A stretch of DNA of 64,000 nucleotides from Halobacillus amylolyticus (GCF_022921115.1 NZ_CP095075.1:1564001-1628000); one strand, 5' to 3'; positions 51,102-61,044 are shown, counted from the stretch's first letter. The notes: a model not told the origin generated them from the sequence alone. Program-made: numbers and translations.

Positions 51102-51679
51102 GATGATTGCTCCTTACGTACATAAGCTTTCGACTTTTCCCCTTTTTTGCCCATTGGTCTAATCAAAGCTACTAGAAGGAGGGCAAAAATAACTAATCCC
51201 GGATGAACCCCTGCCCACTCTATTAAAATAAGGGAACCTGCTCCTAGCAGGATTGTATTTAACCATCCTAAGCTAACTTTTGCCTTTTTTATAAAGTCGT
51301 AGGTAAGTTTAGCAAGCATGACACCAACAACAGGGACGACAGCTTGTGTCATTCCGTTCACCCATGGCTGATCACGAAAGCTATTTAATGAAGTAATGAG
51401 AACAATCATGATCGCGATTGTGGGAATAATGGTAGCAAGAACAGCGTTTAACATGCCAAGTACCCCAGAGACCCGAAACCCAATATAACCCGCCATTTTC
51501 GTAGCAATCGGTCCTGGCAGTGAGTTTCCTAATGCAAGAATATCCGCAAAATCATCGTCAGACAGCCATTTATACTTTTCTACGACTTCTTTATGCACGA
51601 GTGGAATGGAGGAAGGACCTCCCCCATACCCAAGCATGCCTACTCTAAAAAAGGCCAAGAAGAGATTCCAATGCTGCAT
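51098..51679 (-). CDS. ywrB: Chromate transporter half, YwrB-like
   Basis: 193 residues, the second short CHR domain with GMLGYGGGPSSIPLVHKEVV, NSLPGPIATKMAGYIGF and AVLATIIPTIAIMIVL. A basic tail follows (RPMGKKGEKSKAYVRKEQSS). GGGGG lies 7 bases before the ATG. It precedes ywrA by overlap and follows the gamma-glutamyltransferase gene after 36 bases. The same ywr set (A, B and D) occurs together in B. subtilis. Confidence 0.87.
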   Translation of the reverse strand: MQHWNLFLAFFRVGMLGYGGGPSSIPLVHKEVVEKYKWLSDDDFADILALGNSLPGPIATKMAGYIGFRVSGVLGMLNAVLATIIPTIAIMIVLITSLNSFRDQPWVNGMTQAVVPVVGVMLAKLTYDFIKKAKVSLGWLNTILLGAGSLILIEWAGVHPGLVIFALLLVALIRPMGKKGEKSKAYVRKEQSS

Positions 51680-51715
51680 AATCCCATCCCCCTCATATCA
51701 ATCCTTTATAGACCT

Positions 51716-53329
51716 TTAGTAAGCAGAAATCGTTCCATCTGTGCGTGATTCTGTCCCGCCAAATAACGTTCCGGTATGTTTATCACGCCAAATGATTTGT
51801 CCGCGTCCAAAAGCGCCAGTCTCGAGCTGCACTTCAATTTTATGGCCTTTTCTCGCTAAAGCTTCTGCTACATGGCTAGGGAAGCTCGGCTCTACCCACA
51901 CCGTTTTATTCTCCATCCACTGCCAGCGCGGTGCATCAAGCGCAGCCTGTGGATTTAAATGAAAATCTATTGTATTCATAGCGACCTGCAAATGCCCTTG
52001 CGGCTGCATGAAACCGCCCATCACTCCAAATGGTCCAACCGGATCGTCCCCTTTTGTGAGGAACCCTGGGATAATCGTGTGATAGGATCGCTTATTTCCT
52101 GCCAGCGCATTCGCATGATTCTCGTCTAATGAAAAATTATGGCCACGGTTTTGTAACGCAATGCCTGTCCCTGGAACGACAAGCCCTGAACCAAAGCCCA
52201 TGTAATTACTTTGAATAAAGGAAACCATATTGCCTTCTTCATCTGCTGTCGCTAAATAAACCGTCCCACCTTTAGGGGGTTGACCAGGCTCAGGCGTAAG
52301 TGCCTTCTCGGAAATGAGCTTTCTGCGTTCACTTGCATACTGATCGTCTAGAAGGTTCTGATAATCAAATTCCATATGACTAGGCTCAGCAACAAATTTC
52401 TGCCCGTCAGCAAAAGCCAGTTTCATAGCTTCAATCTGCTTATGATAAGTATCCACGGCTTCCTTTTCTTCAATTTTGAAACCTTTTAACAGATTTAAAG
52501 CAGACAGTGCTACAATTCCCTGGCCGTTGGGCGGAATCTCCCAAACATCATAGCCCCTATAATTAACCGAAATAGGATCAACCCACTCTGGCTGGTAATT
52601 TTGCAAGTCTTCCTTGCGGATAAACCCTTCGTGCTTGATGGAAAACTGTTCGATTTTATCGGCCAGCTCACCATGGTAAAAATCTTCAGCCTTTGTATCA
52701 GCAATTTTCCGAAGTGTATCGGCGTGTCCTTGTGAACTCCAATGCTCGCCAACTCGTGGTGCACGGCCGTTCGGTGAAAACGTGTCGAACCAGTGTTGAA
52801 ATTCTTCTCCTTTAAGTGTTTCCTTGTACTTCTCGACGGCTGAGTTCCAGAACTTCCCGAGTACTGGTGAAATAGGGAAGCCTTCTTTCGCATATTGAAT
52901 GGCAGGAGCTAGCACGTCCTTAAAGGGTAACTTGCCAAATCTTTTCGAAAGCTCCGCCCAGGCTCCTGGAACACCAGGTACGGTTACGGGTACGAAACCA
53001 AACTTAGGAATTTCATCATACCCGCGCTTCTTGAGCTCTTGAATAGACAAGGAGGACGGAGCATGCCCGCTCCCGTTCAATCCATACAGTTTATTTTTCG
53101 TCCAAACGAGAGCAAAGGCGTCTCCCCCGATGCCATTTGATGTTGGTTCTACTACCGTTAACGTTGCTGCTGTGGCAATAGCTGCATCAATTGCGTTACC
53201 GCCTTGTTTGAGAATATCTAATCCGGCTTGGGATGCTAGCGGCTGGGATGTTGCAACCATCCCCTTATGTGCGACAGTACTTACTCGATTGGTTGTATAA
53301 GGTTGATAAAGGTAGTCGATGTGATCCAC
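51716..53329 (-). CDS. ywrD: Gamma-glutamyltransferase family protein, YwrD-like
   Basis: 537-residue Ntn hydrolase precursor that would cleave itself before the nucleophile Thr in PPKGGTVYLATADEEGNMVS (about residue 355). Other blocks: GGNAIDAAIATAATLTVVEP, GIGGDAFALVW and VPGVPGAWAELSKRFGKLPF in the large chain, NYMGFGSGLVVPGTGIALQN and GVMGGFMQPQGHLQV in the small chain. No signal peptide, so it should be cytosolic. It would open gamma-glutamyl bonds of glutathione or gamma-peptides. The open frame starts at a TTG at 53353; AGAGGAG lies 7 bases before the GTG at 53329, which I prefer. It follows a complete peptide ABC importer. Confidence 0.88.
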   Translation of the reverse strand: MDHIDYLYQPYTTNRVSTVAHKGMVATSQPLASQAGLDILKQGGNAIDAAIATAATLTVVEPTSNGIGGDAFALVWTKNKLYGLNGSGHAPSSLSIQELKKRGYDEIPKFGFVPVTVPGVPGAWAELSKRFGKLPFKDVLAPAIQYAKEGFPISPVLGKFWNSAVEKYKETLKGEEFQHWFDTFSPNGRAPRVGEHWSSQGHADTLRKIADTKAEDFYHGELADKIEQFSIKHEGFIRKEDLQNYQPEWVDPISVNYRGYDVWEIPPNGQGIVALSALNLLKGFKIEEKEAVDTYHKQIEAMKLAFADGQKFVAEPSHMEFDYQNLLDDQYASERRKLISEKALTPEPGQPPKGGTVYLATADEEGNMVSFIQSNYMGFGSGLVVPGTGIALQNRGHNFSLDENHANALAGNKRSYHTIIPGFLTKGDDPVGPFGVMGGFMQPQGHLQVAMNTIDFHLNPQAALDAPRWQWMENKTVWVEPSFPSHVAEALARKGHKIEVQLETGAFGRGQIIWRDKHTGTLFGGTESRTDGTISAY

Positions 53330-53396
53330 ATTCCTTCTCCTCTCTAAATTCAAATACTATTGTTTCTGCGTTTGATCATGAAAAGAAGATAAACTA

Positions 53397-54371
53397 CTAT
53401 ACTTCATGACAAGCTACGAAGTGACCTGGTTTAACCTCTCTCCATTCCGGTCTTTCCTCACGACAGCGGTCATGAGCAAGCGGACAGCGTGTGTGAAAGG
53501 GACAACCGGATGGATAATCAGCAGGGTTAGGCAGATCCCCCTCTAGTCGCACTCGATCCCTTTTCTTCCCTGGTACAGGCCTTGGAATGGCGGAAAGAAG
53601 GGCCTGAGTATAAGGGTGCAATGGATTAGCATACAATTCTTCCGAGGAGGCAAGCTCGGCCGTAGCTCCTAAGTACATAACAAGTACTCGATCACACATA
53701 TGTCTGACTACACCTAGATCGTGCGATATAAATAAGTAGGTCAATTGATGTGATTCTTGAAGTCTTTTTAACAATTGAATAACCTGTGCCTGAACGGAAA
53801 CGTCAAGGGCAGACACAGCCTCATCACACACAATTAGGGATGGATTAAGAGAAACTGCCCGGGCAATTCCAATCCTCTGTCTCTGACCCCCACTGAATTC
53901 ATGAGGATAACGTTCTGCATGTTCCTCTTTTAGTCCGACTTCAATTAATAGTTCCTTGACCCGCTGGGTGCGCTCTTTTTTTCCCATTTTTGTATGAATG
54001 ATAAAAGCTTCTTCAAGCGCATCTCCAATACGTTGTCGTGGGTTAAGTGAAGCATATGGATCTTGGAAAATCATTTGCATCTCTTTTTTATACTTTTTAA
54101 GTTTCTTTTCGGATAGACCTCCGATTTCTTCACCCCGGAACTTTATCGAGCCTTCCGTAAGCTCCTCAAGACCGAGGATCGTACGACCAAGAGTTGACTT
54201 CCCACAACCGGACTCGCCGACTATCCCCATGGTCTCTCCCTCTACTACGTCAACAGATACATTCTCAACAGCCTGAACATTGGCTTTCGTTTTTTTAAGT
54301 AAACTGCTTTTAATAGGAAAATACTTTTTGACCTGACTTATCTCAAGAAAGGGCTTTGTCGCTAGACTCAT
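53397..54371 (-). CDS. Peptide ABC transporter ATPase, OppF/DppF type
   Basis: 324 residues. Walker [13 protein letters not shown] (about 54-65), signature FSGGQRQRIGIARA (about 160-173), Walker B LIVCDEAVSALDV and the H-loop FISHDLGVVRHM. The C-terminal oligopeptide-transporter extension with Cys (GCPFHTRCPLAHDRC) is typical of OppD/F and may bind an iron-sulfur cluster. GAGGAGGT precedes the ATG, and the first 29 bases overlap the upstream ATPase gene. Energises the importer with its OppD-like partner. Confidence 0.93.
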   Translation of the reverse strand: MSLATKPFLEISQVKKYFPIKSSLLKKTKANVQAVENVSVDVVEGETMGIVGESGCGKSTLGRTILGLEELTEGSIKFRGEEIGGLSEKKLKKYKKEMQMIFQDPYASLNPRQRIGDALEEAFIIHTKMGKKERTQRVKELLIEVGLKEEHAERYPHEFSGGQRQRIGIARAVSLNPSLIVCDEAVSALDVSVQAQVIQLLKRLQESHQLTYLFISHDLGVVRHMCDRVLVMYLGATAELASSEELYANPLHPYTQALLSAIPRPVPGKKRDRVRLEGDLPNPADYPSGCPFHTRCPLAHDRCREERPEWREVKPGHFVACHEV

Positions 54372-55344
54372 GTAGGGTCACCTCCTCTTGTAACCAGCAT
54401 TTGGATTGATGACTAGAAGAAATGGAAAAGTGAGGTGGGTCTTCTTGCTTACACTTTTCTGTAGCAAATGGACACCTTGGGTGGAACCTGCATCCCGAAA
54501 TTTCTTCATTTATGTTAGGTAAAGAACCAGGAATAGCCTCGAGTGATTGGTTTGCGTCGTCAACATTGGGAACAGACGCAAGCAGTCCTTTTGTATAAGG
54601 ATGACCGGGATTTGAAAAAATTTCTTCTACAGTTCCCCTTTCTACAACATTACCTGCATACATCACCATCACATGATCGGCAACTTCAGCCACAACCCCC
54701 ATATCGTGGGTCACCATAACTACACCCATCCCCAAGTCTTCCTTTAAATCATCGATTAGATCAAGAATTTGCGCCTGAATGGTGACATCAAGCGCTGTCG
54801 TAGGTTCATCCGCAATAAGAAGCGAAGGATTACAGGCAAGAGCGATCGCAATCATGACTCGCTGCCTCATCCCACCACTCAGCTCATGAGGGTATTGTTT
54901 TAACTTTTTCTCAGGGTTTGGGATCCCTACTTTGTTTAACAAATCAATGGCTTTATGTTTTACTTCCGTCTTCGATAGATTTGTGTGTATGTTAAGCGGC
55001 TCCATTAACTGATAGCCTACGGTGAATACAGGGTTTAATGCCGTCATCGGCTCTTGGAAAATCATCGAAATCTCATTTCCGCGCAACCTTCTCATTTCTT
55101 CTTTCCTTTTATTAGTCAGTTCATCACCGTTAAATCTAACGGATCCTTCCGTTATCTCTCCATTGTCAGGAAGCAATCCCATTACAGACAAGGTTGTAAT
55201 ACTTTTCCCACAACCGGACTCACCGACAATGCACAAGGTTTCTCCACGATTGACGGAAAAAGAGACTCCTCGAACAGCGGACACCTTTTGGCCCGCTGTT
55301 TTGAAGGAGGTAACTAAGTTCTTCACTTCTAAAAGTTGTTCCAT
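54343..55344 (-). CDS. Peptide ABC transporter ATPase, OppD/DppD type
   Basis: 333 residues. Walker [14 protein letters not shown]-loop [12 protein letters not shown], signature [14 protein letters not shown], Walker [14 protein letters not shown], and H-loop [12 protein letters not shown]. The C-terminal [14 protein letters not shown] extension is typical. The open frame extends to 55401, but AGGGGTGA lies just before the ATG at 55344, leaving 10 bases to the stop of the binding-protein gene. Partner of the OppF-like ATPase. Confidence 0.93.
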   Translation of the reverse strand: MEQLLEVKNLVTSFKTAGQKVSAVRGVSFSVNRGETLCIVGESGCGKSITTLSVMGLLPDNGEITEGSVRFNGDELTNKRKEEMRRLRGNEISMIFQEPMTALNPVFTVGYQLMEPLNIHTNLSKTEVKHKAIDLLNKVGIPNPEKKLKQYPHELSGGMRQRVMIAIALACNPSLLIADEPTTALDVTIQAQILDLIDDLKEDLGMGVVMVTHDMGVVAEVADHVMVMYAGNVVERGTVEEIFSNPGHPYTKGLLASVPNVDDANQSLEAIPGSLPNINEEISGCRFHPRCPFATEKCKQEDPPHFSISSSHQSKCWLQEEVTLHESSDKALS

Positions 55345-55354
55345 TGTCTCACCC

Positions 55355-56899
55355 CTACTCTCTGTGGACATTATAAAGTGACCACTGTCCTGTTGGATCA
55401 ATCTGCAATCCTTTCACAGATTTATCGTAAGCCACGGTAACTACACCGTGGTGCATAGGAACCAAAACTCCATCTTTAACAGCCATCAAATTCGCCTGCT
55501 TAAGCTTTTCTTTCCGTACTTCTTGATCTACAGTAGTCCGTGATGCCTCAACAAGTTGGTCAAATTCACTGTTGTTATATTTCATTCGGTTTGATGAACC
55601 AATATTATCGGAGTGTAAGATTGGGTAAAGAAGTTCACTGCCATCAGCTGTACTATTCGACCAACCAAGGAAGGTCATCTGGAAATTTCCTTCAGCTGTA
55701 GTGTCCAGGAACGTTCCCCATTCCATTGTTTCAATCTCAACATTAAATCCGACTTCTGTGAGTTGCGCTTGAACAATTTCTGCCATTTTCATATAAGACT
55801 CACGGTTGGCAGCAAGCATTGTGATTTCCTGTCCTTCAAATCCATGTTCCTCAATAAGCTGCTTCGCTTTTTCCGGATCATAGCTGTACCCTGCATCTGC
55901 TGCGTCTTCACTGTAACCGAATACTTTTGGACCAATAATGCTTTCATTTTTAATTCCTAGTCCATTTAACTGCTTCACGTAAGCCTCACGATTGATTGCA
56001 TGAGAGACTGCTTTTCTAAAGTTACTATCGTTAAAAGGCTCTTTACTCATATTAAAACCTAGGTAATAAAAAGGTGTTCCTTCTCTCTTTTGAACTTCTA
56101 CATTCTCTAGTGATTCAATACGTGGAAGCTGTTCTGCTGGGATCGCATCTATAAACTGAACTTCACCTGTCTGCAGCATCGAAATAGCTGTGGAATACTC
56201 TGGGACTACCTTCATCGTGACACTTTCAAGCTCAGGAGCACCCCGCCAGTAATCTTCATTTGCTGAAAGTGAAACATGATCTCCTTGTACCCACTCTTCA
56301 AAAACAAACGGTCCAGTCCCTACTGGATTTTGGTTTAAATCCCCACCTTTATCAGCTTCTGGGCTTACAATAGAAGCATTTGTGTGGGAAAGTGCTGCTA
56401 GTAATGGACCATAAGGCTCTTTTGTTTTAATAACAACAGTGTACTCATCCTTCACTTCAACTGATTCAACTGGATCAAGCAAAGAAGCCCTTGGTGCAGC
56501 TCTCTCCTCACTCATAAACTGGTCAAATGTATATTTTACTGCTTCGGCGTTAAAAGGTGTACCATCATGAAAGGTGATGTCTTCTTTTAGTTTAATTACC
56601 CATGTGGTAGGGTTGGGGTTTTCATAGGATTCTGCTAAGCGCGGCTTAATTTCCATTGTTTCGGGATCTCTAACAAACAATGTTTCATAAACCTGTTCAA
56701 TCACAGCTGAAGACACAGAGTCATTTGTGTCAATAGGTGAGAGCCCTACTACATCTGTGGTAGTAGCATACGTGATCTCTTGACTTACGTCTGCTCCACC
56801 ATCTCCACTTTCATTCGTTGAAGCGTCACCACTACAACCCGTTAAAGCAATTGCGATTAAAAAAATAAAGATCGACCATTGAATACTCTTTTTCTTCAT
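55355..56899 (-). CDS. Peptide-binding lipoprotein (family 5 solute-binding protein)
   Basis: 514 residues. Lipoprotein signal with lipobox LTGC (Cys22), then the SBP family 5 fold (DPETMEIKPRLAESYENPNP, DITFHDGTPFNAEAVKYTFD, VGTGPFVFEEWVQGDHVSLS, NFRKAVSHAINREAYVKQLN). It is anchored on the outer face of the membrane and delivers ligand to the permeases. The co-transcribed gamma-glutamyltransferase suggests glutathione or gamma-glutamyl peptides as ligand. This is inference; nickel or oligopeptides are possible too. AGGAGGT precedes the ATG. Confidence 0.93.
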   Translation of the reverse strand: MKKKSIQWSIFIFLIAIALTGCSGDASTNESGDGGADVSQEITYATTTDVVGLSPIDTNDSVSSAVIEQVYETLFVRDPETMEIKPRLAESYENPNPTTWVIKLKEDITFHDGTPFNAEAVKYTFDQFMSEERAAPRASLLDPVESVEVKDEYTVVIKTKEPYGPLLAALSHTNASIVSPEADKGGDLNQNPVGTGPFVFEEWVQGDHVSLSANEDYWRGAPELESVTMKVVPEYSTAISMLQTGEVQFIDAIPAEQLPRIESLENVEVQKREGTPFYYLGFNMSKEPFNDSNFRKAVSHAINREAYVKQLNGLGIKNESIIGPKVFGYSEDAADAGYSYDPEKAKQLIEEHGFEGQEITMLAANRESYMKMAEIVQAQLTEVGFNVEIETMEWGTFLDTTAEGNFQMTFLGWSNSTADGSELLYPILHSDNIGSSNRMKYNNSEFDQLVEASRTTVDQEVRKEKLKQANLMAVKDGVLVPMHHGVVTVAYDKSVKGLQIDPTGQWSLYNVHRE

Positions 56900-56917
56900 A
56901 AAAATACCTCCTATTTT

Positions 56918-57826
56918 TTAAGCATCAAGATCCATATTAGGATCGAGTGCGTCCCTTAAACCATCTCCAACAACGTTAAAAGCAAATACGACGAGCATAA
57001 TGGCAATTCCAGGAACAATCACCATGTGCGGAGAGGTAAACATAAAGGCTTGCCCTGCAGCAATCATTGCTCCCCATTCAGGTGTAGGCGGCTGGGCCCC
57101 TAGACCTAGGAAGCTTAAGGCTGCTGTTGATAAAATGGCTGTTGCCATCCGCATAGTAGCAAAGACAATGATCGGCGCTGTACAGTTAGGCAGGATATGC
57201 TTCAAAAGGATACGGGAACTGCTTGCTCCAAGTGATCTCATGGCCAAAATATACTCTTGTTTTTTCACAGATAATACACTTCCACGAACAATCCTTGCAC
57301 AGGTTGGAATCGACCAAATACTTATGGCTATGACAACATTTATTAAACTTGTACCTAACATAGCGATGATCAACATCGCAAGCAAGATTCCTGGGAAAGC
57401 AAACAACAAGTCAACAATTCGCATAATCGGTCCATCCAGCTTCCTGTAATAACCTGAAAGCAACCCAAGAATGACGCCTCCAAACAGACCTAACGTAACG
57501 GATGTAACTCCCACTAGTAATGAAATTCTTGCCCCAAAGACGAGCCTTGACCAAATATCTCTTCCATAATTATCAGTTCCCAGCCAATGTCCCTCAGACA
57601 AAATCCCAAGCTGGGCATTTGGAAGATCTTGTTCCACAGGATCGTACCCCGCAAACAATGGCGCAAAAATAGCCATAATTACTTGAATAGCAATAATGAT
57701 AAGTCCAAATACAGCAAGTTTATTTTTTAGTACGCGTTTAGTGGTTTTGACTAACATTCGCTCTTTCTTGTTTGCTTTTACCTCTTGTGTAACTTGACCA
57801 TGGCCAATTGATTCTGAACTCGCCAT
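56918..57826 (-). CDS. Peptide ABC transporter permease, DppC/OppC type
   Basis: 302 residues with an N-terminal cytoplasmic segment and six membrane helices. The N-terminal OppC motif (ILAVFGLIIIAIQVIMAIFAP in part), GTDNYGRDIWSRLVFGARIS and the EAA loop YILAMRSLGASSSRILLKHI are present; that loop contacts the ATPases. GGAGGGG lies just before the ATG. Second permease of the importer, 18 bases before the binding-protein gene on the transcript. Confidence 0.93.
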   Translation of the reverse strand: MASSESIGHGQVTQEVKANKKERMLVKTTKRVLKNKLAVFGLIIIAIQVIMAIFAPLFAGYDPVEQDLPNAQLGILSEGHWLGTDNYGRDIWSRLVFGARISLLVGVTSVTLGLFGGVILGLLSGYYRKLDGPIMRIVDLLFAFPGILLAMLIIAMLGTSLINVVIAISIWSIPTCARIVRGSVLSVKKQEYILAMRSLGASSSRILLKHILPNCTAPIIVFATMRMATAILSTAALSFLGLGAQPPTPEWGAMIAAGQAFMFTSPHMVIVPGIAIMLVVFAFNVVGDGLRDALDPNMDLDA

Positions 57827-57843
57827 GTCATCCCCTCCTTCCT

Positions 57844-58785
57844 TTAATCGTAGCTGATTCTCGGATCGATAAATGCGTAAATAATGTCTACGATCAGATT
57901 CATGACAACAAATAATGTAGCTACTAAGAGAACAGTTCCTTGTACGACAGGAAAATCACGGGCTGAAATCGCATCAATCATCAGTCGACCTACCCCATTA
58001 ATTGCGAAAACCTGTTCTACAATAATCGTACCACCAAGAAGAAATCCAAAATTCAATCCGATTACTGTGATAACAGGGATCATTGCATTTCTTAAGGCAT
58101 GTACCCAAATGACCACCGAACCTTTCGCACCTTTAGCTCGAGCTGTTCGAATATAGTCTGCGCGAACCACTTCAAGCATAGTGGATCGACTCATTCTTGC
58201 GATCATGGCTGCTGAGGCTGTCCCCAATGTTATTGACGGCAAAATCAGTTGCTTTATCCCTTCAATTGTCCAAAAAGGTGCACTCAATCCCCCAACAGGC
58301 AGCCATTGTAGCTGTACAGAGAATACTAAAATGAGCATTGCGCCTAACCAAAAGTTTGGAATAGAAATTCCGGCAAGCGCGACCGTTGTACTTGAAAAGT
58401 CGAACCAGGAATTTTGTTTTATTGCTGAAATAATTCCTGCGGGCACTCCAATGAGTATCGCTACAAGCATACTTGCAACAGCTAATTTGAGCGTCTGAGG
58501 AAACCGTGTCATTATCGCTTCTGCTACTGCTTGATTGTTTTGAAACGAATAACCAAGGTCACCTTGTACAACACCCCTTATGTAGTCGAAGTACTGAACA
58601 AGTACGGGCCTATTTAATCCTAAATCCTCTCGTATTGCTTCAAGATCTGACTCTGTTGCAGTGGGACCCCCAATAATTGTCGCCGGATCTCCAGGCGCAA
58701 TGTGCATACTCATAAATACGAGAAAGGAAATCCCAAAAAGCAGAAGTAAAAGCTGTAAAAAACGTTTTACTATTAAACCAACCAC
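57844..58785 (-). CDS. Peptide ABC transporter permease, DppB/OppB type
   Basis: 313 residues. N-terminal VKRFLQLLLLLFGISFLVFM helix, HIAPGDPATII, LGLNRPVLVQYFDYIRGVVQ and the EAA loop DYIRTARAKGAKGSVVIWVH, with NFGFLLGGTIIVEQVFAING after it. First gene of the operon: permease B, permease C, binding protein, ATPase D, ATPase F, gamma-glutamyltransferase, ywrB, ywrA. The frame opens at an ATG at 58812, but AAGGGGG lies 5 bases before the GTG at 58785, giving a compact membrane start. Confidence 0.92.
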   Translation of the reverse strand: MVGLIVKRFLQLLLLLFGISFLVFMSMHIAPGDPATIIGGPTATESDLEAIREDLGLNRPVLVQYFDYIRGVVQGDLGYSFQNNQAVAEAIMTRFPQTLKLAVASMLVAILIGVPAGIISAIKQNSWFDFSSTTVALAGISIPNFWLGAMLILVFSVQLQWLPVGGLSAPFWTIEGIKQLILPSITLGTASAAMIARMSRSTMLEVVRADYIRTARAKGAKGSVVIWVHALRNAMIPVITVIGLNFGFLLGGTIIVEQVFAINGVGRLMIDAISARDFPVVQGTVLLVATLFVVMNLIVDIIYAFIDPRISYD

Positions 58786-59127
58786 ACTATCCCCCTTTTT
58801 ATTTAAAATCATTCATTTTGAGAGCGCATACTTAAAGCTATTTAACTTTTTTAAAAAATCACCCACTTTTCATTTACAATCGTTAATTAAAATCATCATT
58901 TAAATTAACAATCGTTTGTTGTTGTAGATGATTATAATGTAATTTTCAAAATATTGAAACCCCTTTTCTCGAAAAAGGTCGCATTTTTTTGTATTTTGAA
59001 TAAATTCAGATTATATTTGAAAGACGAGAATCTTCATGCTAATATTTTTTACAAAAGGTTTCATTATGGAAAAAAATACAATGAATCTGGTTAAAAAGAT
59101 TCTATTGATCATGTTAGGTGGTAACCT
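58786..59127. other. Divergent regulatory region between dppB-like and Lrp-like genes
   Basis: About 340 bp of very AT-rich DNA (runs of A and T) that must hold the promoters of both divergent units. A CAATCGTTAATTAAAATCATC and AACAATCGTTTGTTGTTG pair gives a repeated ACAATCGTT near 58876 and 58909, perhaps regulator sites. I could not assign a -10/-35 pair with confidence. Confidence 0.4.
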
Positions 59128-59595
59128 ATGGAAGATGATTACAAGATGAAAATTGATGATACGGACAAACGCATCCTCGAATTATTAATTGAGGATGGTC
59201 GTCTGTCTTATGCCGATATAGGGAAAACCCTTGGGCTCTCCCGTGTTGCCGTACGGTCAAGAGTAACCCAGCTCATCGACTGCGGGGTTATTGAAAGATT
59301 TACAGCGGTGGTGAACAGTGAGAAGGTTGGAAAAAAGGTTTCTGCCTTTTTTGAAGTAGATTGCGAACCACGTTCTCTCGTAGAAGTTGCTGAGAATTTA
59401 GCCAATAATCCTTATGTGGCAAGCTGTTATCAAATGACAGGACCAAGTACACTGCATATGCACGTACTAGTCAAAGACTTTAAAGAGCTTGAATCATTTA
59501 TTAATAACGAACTATACGCTCTTGAAGGGATTACGAGGGTTGAAAGCCATACATTGCTCCGTCGTTTTAAAAGCAGGAGCGGCCTGAAGTTATAA
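59128..59595 (+). CDS. Lrp/AsnC family transcriptional regulator
   Basis: 155 residues: N-terminal helix-turn-helix (TDKRILELLIEDGRLSYADI, LGLSRVAVRSRVTQLIDCGV, residues 13-60) and a C-terminal RAM/AsnC effector domain (about 70-145; KVSAFFEVDC, YVASCYQMTGPSTLHMHVLV). AGGTGG lies 6 bases before the ATG. It is divergent from the peptide importer operon, a common place for its regulator, so it probably senses an amino acid released by that system; this is inference from position. Confidence 0.9.
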   Translation: MEDDYKMKIDDTDKRILELLIEDGRLSYADIGKTLGLSRVAVRSRVTQLIDCGVIERFTAVVNSEKVGKKVSAFFEVDCEPRSLVEVAENLANNPYVASCYQMTGPSTLHMHVLVKDFKELESFINNELYALEGITRVESHTLLRRFKSRSGLKL

Positions 59596-59660
59596 AAGTA
59601 GGCATTCAACAATTTGCAGATCAAAGGACAAGAGATTCGGCTACTTTCTGAACAACTAAA

Positions 59661-59694
59661 AGGACAAGACCTCTTGATTTTGAGATCTTGTCCT
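59661..59694. terminator. Bidirectional terminator between Lrp-like and Nudix genes
   Basis: AGGACAAGA/TCTTGTCCT 9-bp stem with a 16-nt loop. TTTTAG follows on the minus strand, CTTC on the plus strand. Confidence 0.65.
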
Positions 59695-59724
59695 CTTCAA
59701 AAATAACTAGTCTTCCTTCCCAAC

Positions 59725-60183
59725 TTAAATACTGTCATAACGTAAATAATCCTCAATAATCTGGCGATGACTGCCTATCATCTTTTCTGGTAGATCTGCA
59801 GGGTTTAGGAAAGAACATTGAATGGATTCCTCGAGGTCAGCCTGTAAACTTCCTCTATAAAATGAAGTAACATAGGCCGTAGTCACAGAATAGAATTCAT
59901 CACCATTCTTTGCTGTTGTAAAATAGGCTTCTCCAGAATAAACGTTGAGCAGCTTTAAATTACGGACATAGAGTTGGGTTTCTTCAAATACTTCCCTTTT
60001 CGCTGCATCTTCTGTTGACTCGCCAAGTTCCATTAATCCTCCAGGGAGCCCCCATGCCCCTTCAGGAAACCGTCTTTGCTGAAGAAGAACTTCTCCCTCA
60101 TTATTCACGATCACTACTACAGAACCGACAAGAATTAACGGACGGTGTCCAACCATTTTTCTAAGGTCTTCTACATAGCTCAT
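59725..60183 (-). CDS. Nudix hydrolase
   Basis: 152 residues. The Nudix box begins GGLMELGESTEDAAKREVFE and continues ETQL (about 48-71), with all consensus Glu residues. ILVGSVVVIVNNEGEVLLQQ precedes it. It would hydrolyse a nucleoside diphosphate-linked substrate; which one is not visible. GAGGTGA lies 6 bases before the ATG. Convergent to the Lrp-like gene. Confidence 0.9.
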   Translation of the reverse strand: MSYVEDLRKMVGHRPLILVGSVVVIVNNEGEVLLQQRRFPEGAWGLPGGLMELGESTEDAAKREVFEETQLYVRNLKLLNVYSGEAYFTTAKNGDEFYSVTTAYVTSFYRGSLQADLEESIQCSFLNPADLPEKMIGSHRQIIEDYLRYDSI

Positions 60184-60309
60184 AAACCAATCACCTCGTA
60201 TGTCGTCATCTCTATTTTAAACTATTATGTAATAATATGATTGGCTCCCGTCGTCCGGCAATACAGATTGTTGGATCTAACCATCTCCCTTTCTTTTAAA
60301 GATTAATCT

Positions 60310-60726
60310 TCACAAACCTTTGACCATTGTATAAAAACTTGACCCTGGCGGATAATCCTTCAATTCACCAACGATTCTGTACCCCTTCGCTTCATAGAAA
60401 GCTCTTGCCTGAAATTCAAATGTCGTGATCATTGAATAATCAGCTCCCCTCTTCCTAGCTATAGACTCTACTTTATGAAGTAACTCTGTTCCAATCCCTA
60501 TCCCACGATACGACTTTGCAAACCAAAAGTCGACAATTTCAAGCCAGTTAGAATAGAGTTCTGCCGACATACCCCCAACCCATTTATTATGTCTATTCAT
60601 CACAATCATATTAATCGGCTGAGTCGAGTCTTGACGTTTCATAAGACTATGATGCAAAGAAAATTCTTTGTTGTATTCCATAATCTTTTGATGAAGGTAC
60701 TCCGTGAATTCATTATTTCTTTCCAT
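60310..60726 (-). CDS. GNAT family N-acetyltransferase
   Basis: 138 residues of the GNAT fold. The acetyl-CoA pyrophosphate-binding loop is KSYRGIGIGTELLHKVESIA (about 78-97), followed by GADYSMITTFEFQARAFYEA and KGYRIVGEL. The acceptor is unknown. The frame starts at an ATG at 60753 that sits only 2 bases from GAGGTG. The ATG at 60726 has AAGGTGA 8 bases before it and matches the usual GNAT start, so I chose it. Confidence 0.85.
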   Translation of the reverse strand: MERNNEFTEYLHQKIMEYNKEFSLHHSLMKRQDSTQPINMIVMNRHNKWVGGMSAELYSNWLEIVDFWFAKSYRGIGIGTELLHKVESIARKRGADYSMITTFEFQARAFYEAKGYRIVGELKDYPPGSSFYTMVKGL

Positions 60727-60977
60727 TACTACTTTCACCTTGTATTTCAACATGTCACCTCTATTTAGCTTGACCTTCCCGACTTCTTCGTCACGAATTA
60801 TGCCTTAATCATCCTTAACATTCTTCATCCCCTTCTTCTGAATGACTATTCACTCAGCAAATACACACTACTATATTCTAACGAAAGTCGTTTGTAGAAA
60901 AAAAGCGAATTTTGCAATTTACTCAATATTATCTATTGTTAAAATTTTACTCACTAAATTATTAACCATTTCTTTAT

Positions 60978-61012
60978 AGAAAAAGACCTTGAGCCCTCTA
61001 GCCCGAGATCTT
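60978..61012 (-). terminator. Terminator of the HIT gene
   Basis: On the minus strand AGATCTCGGGC/GCTCAAGGTCT (two G-U, one mismatch) is followed by TTTTTC. Confidence 0.65.
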
Positions 61013-61044
61013 TATAAGAAGCTTATTTTTTTAAAAGTGAAAAC

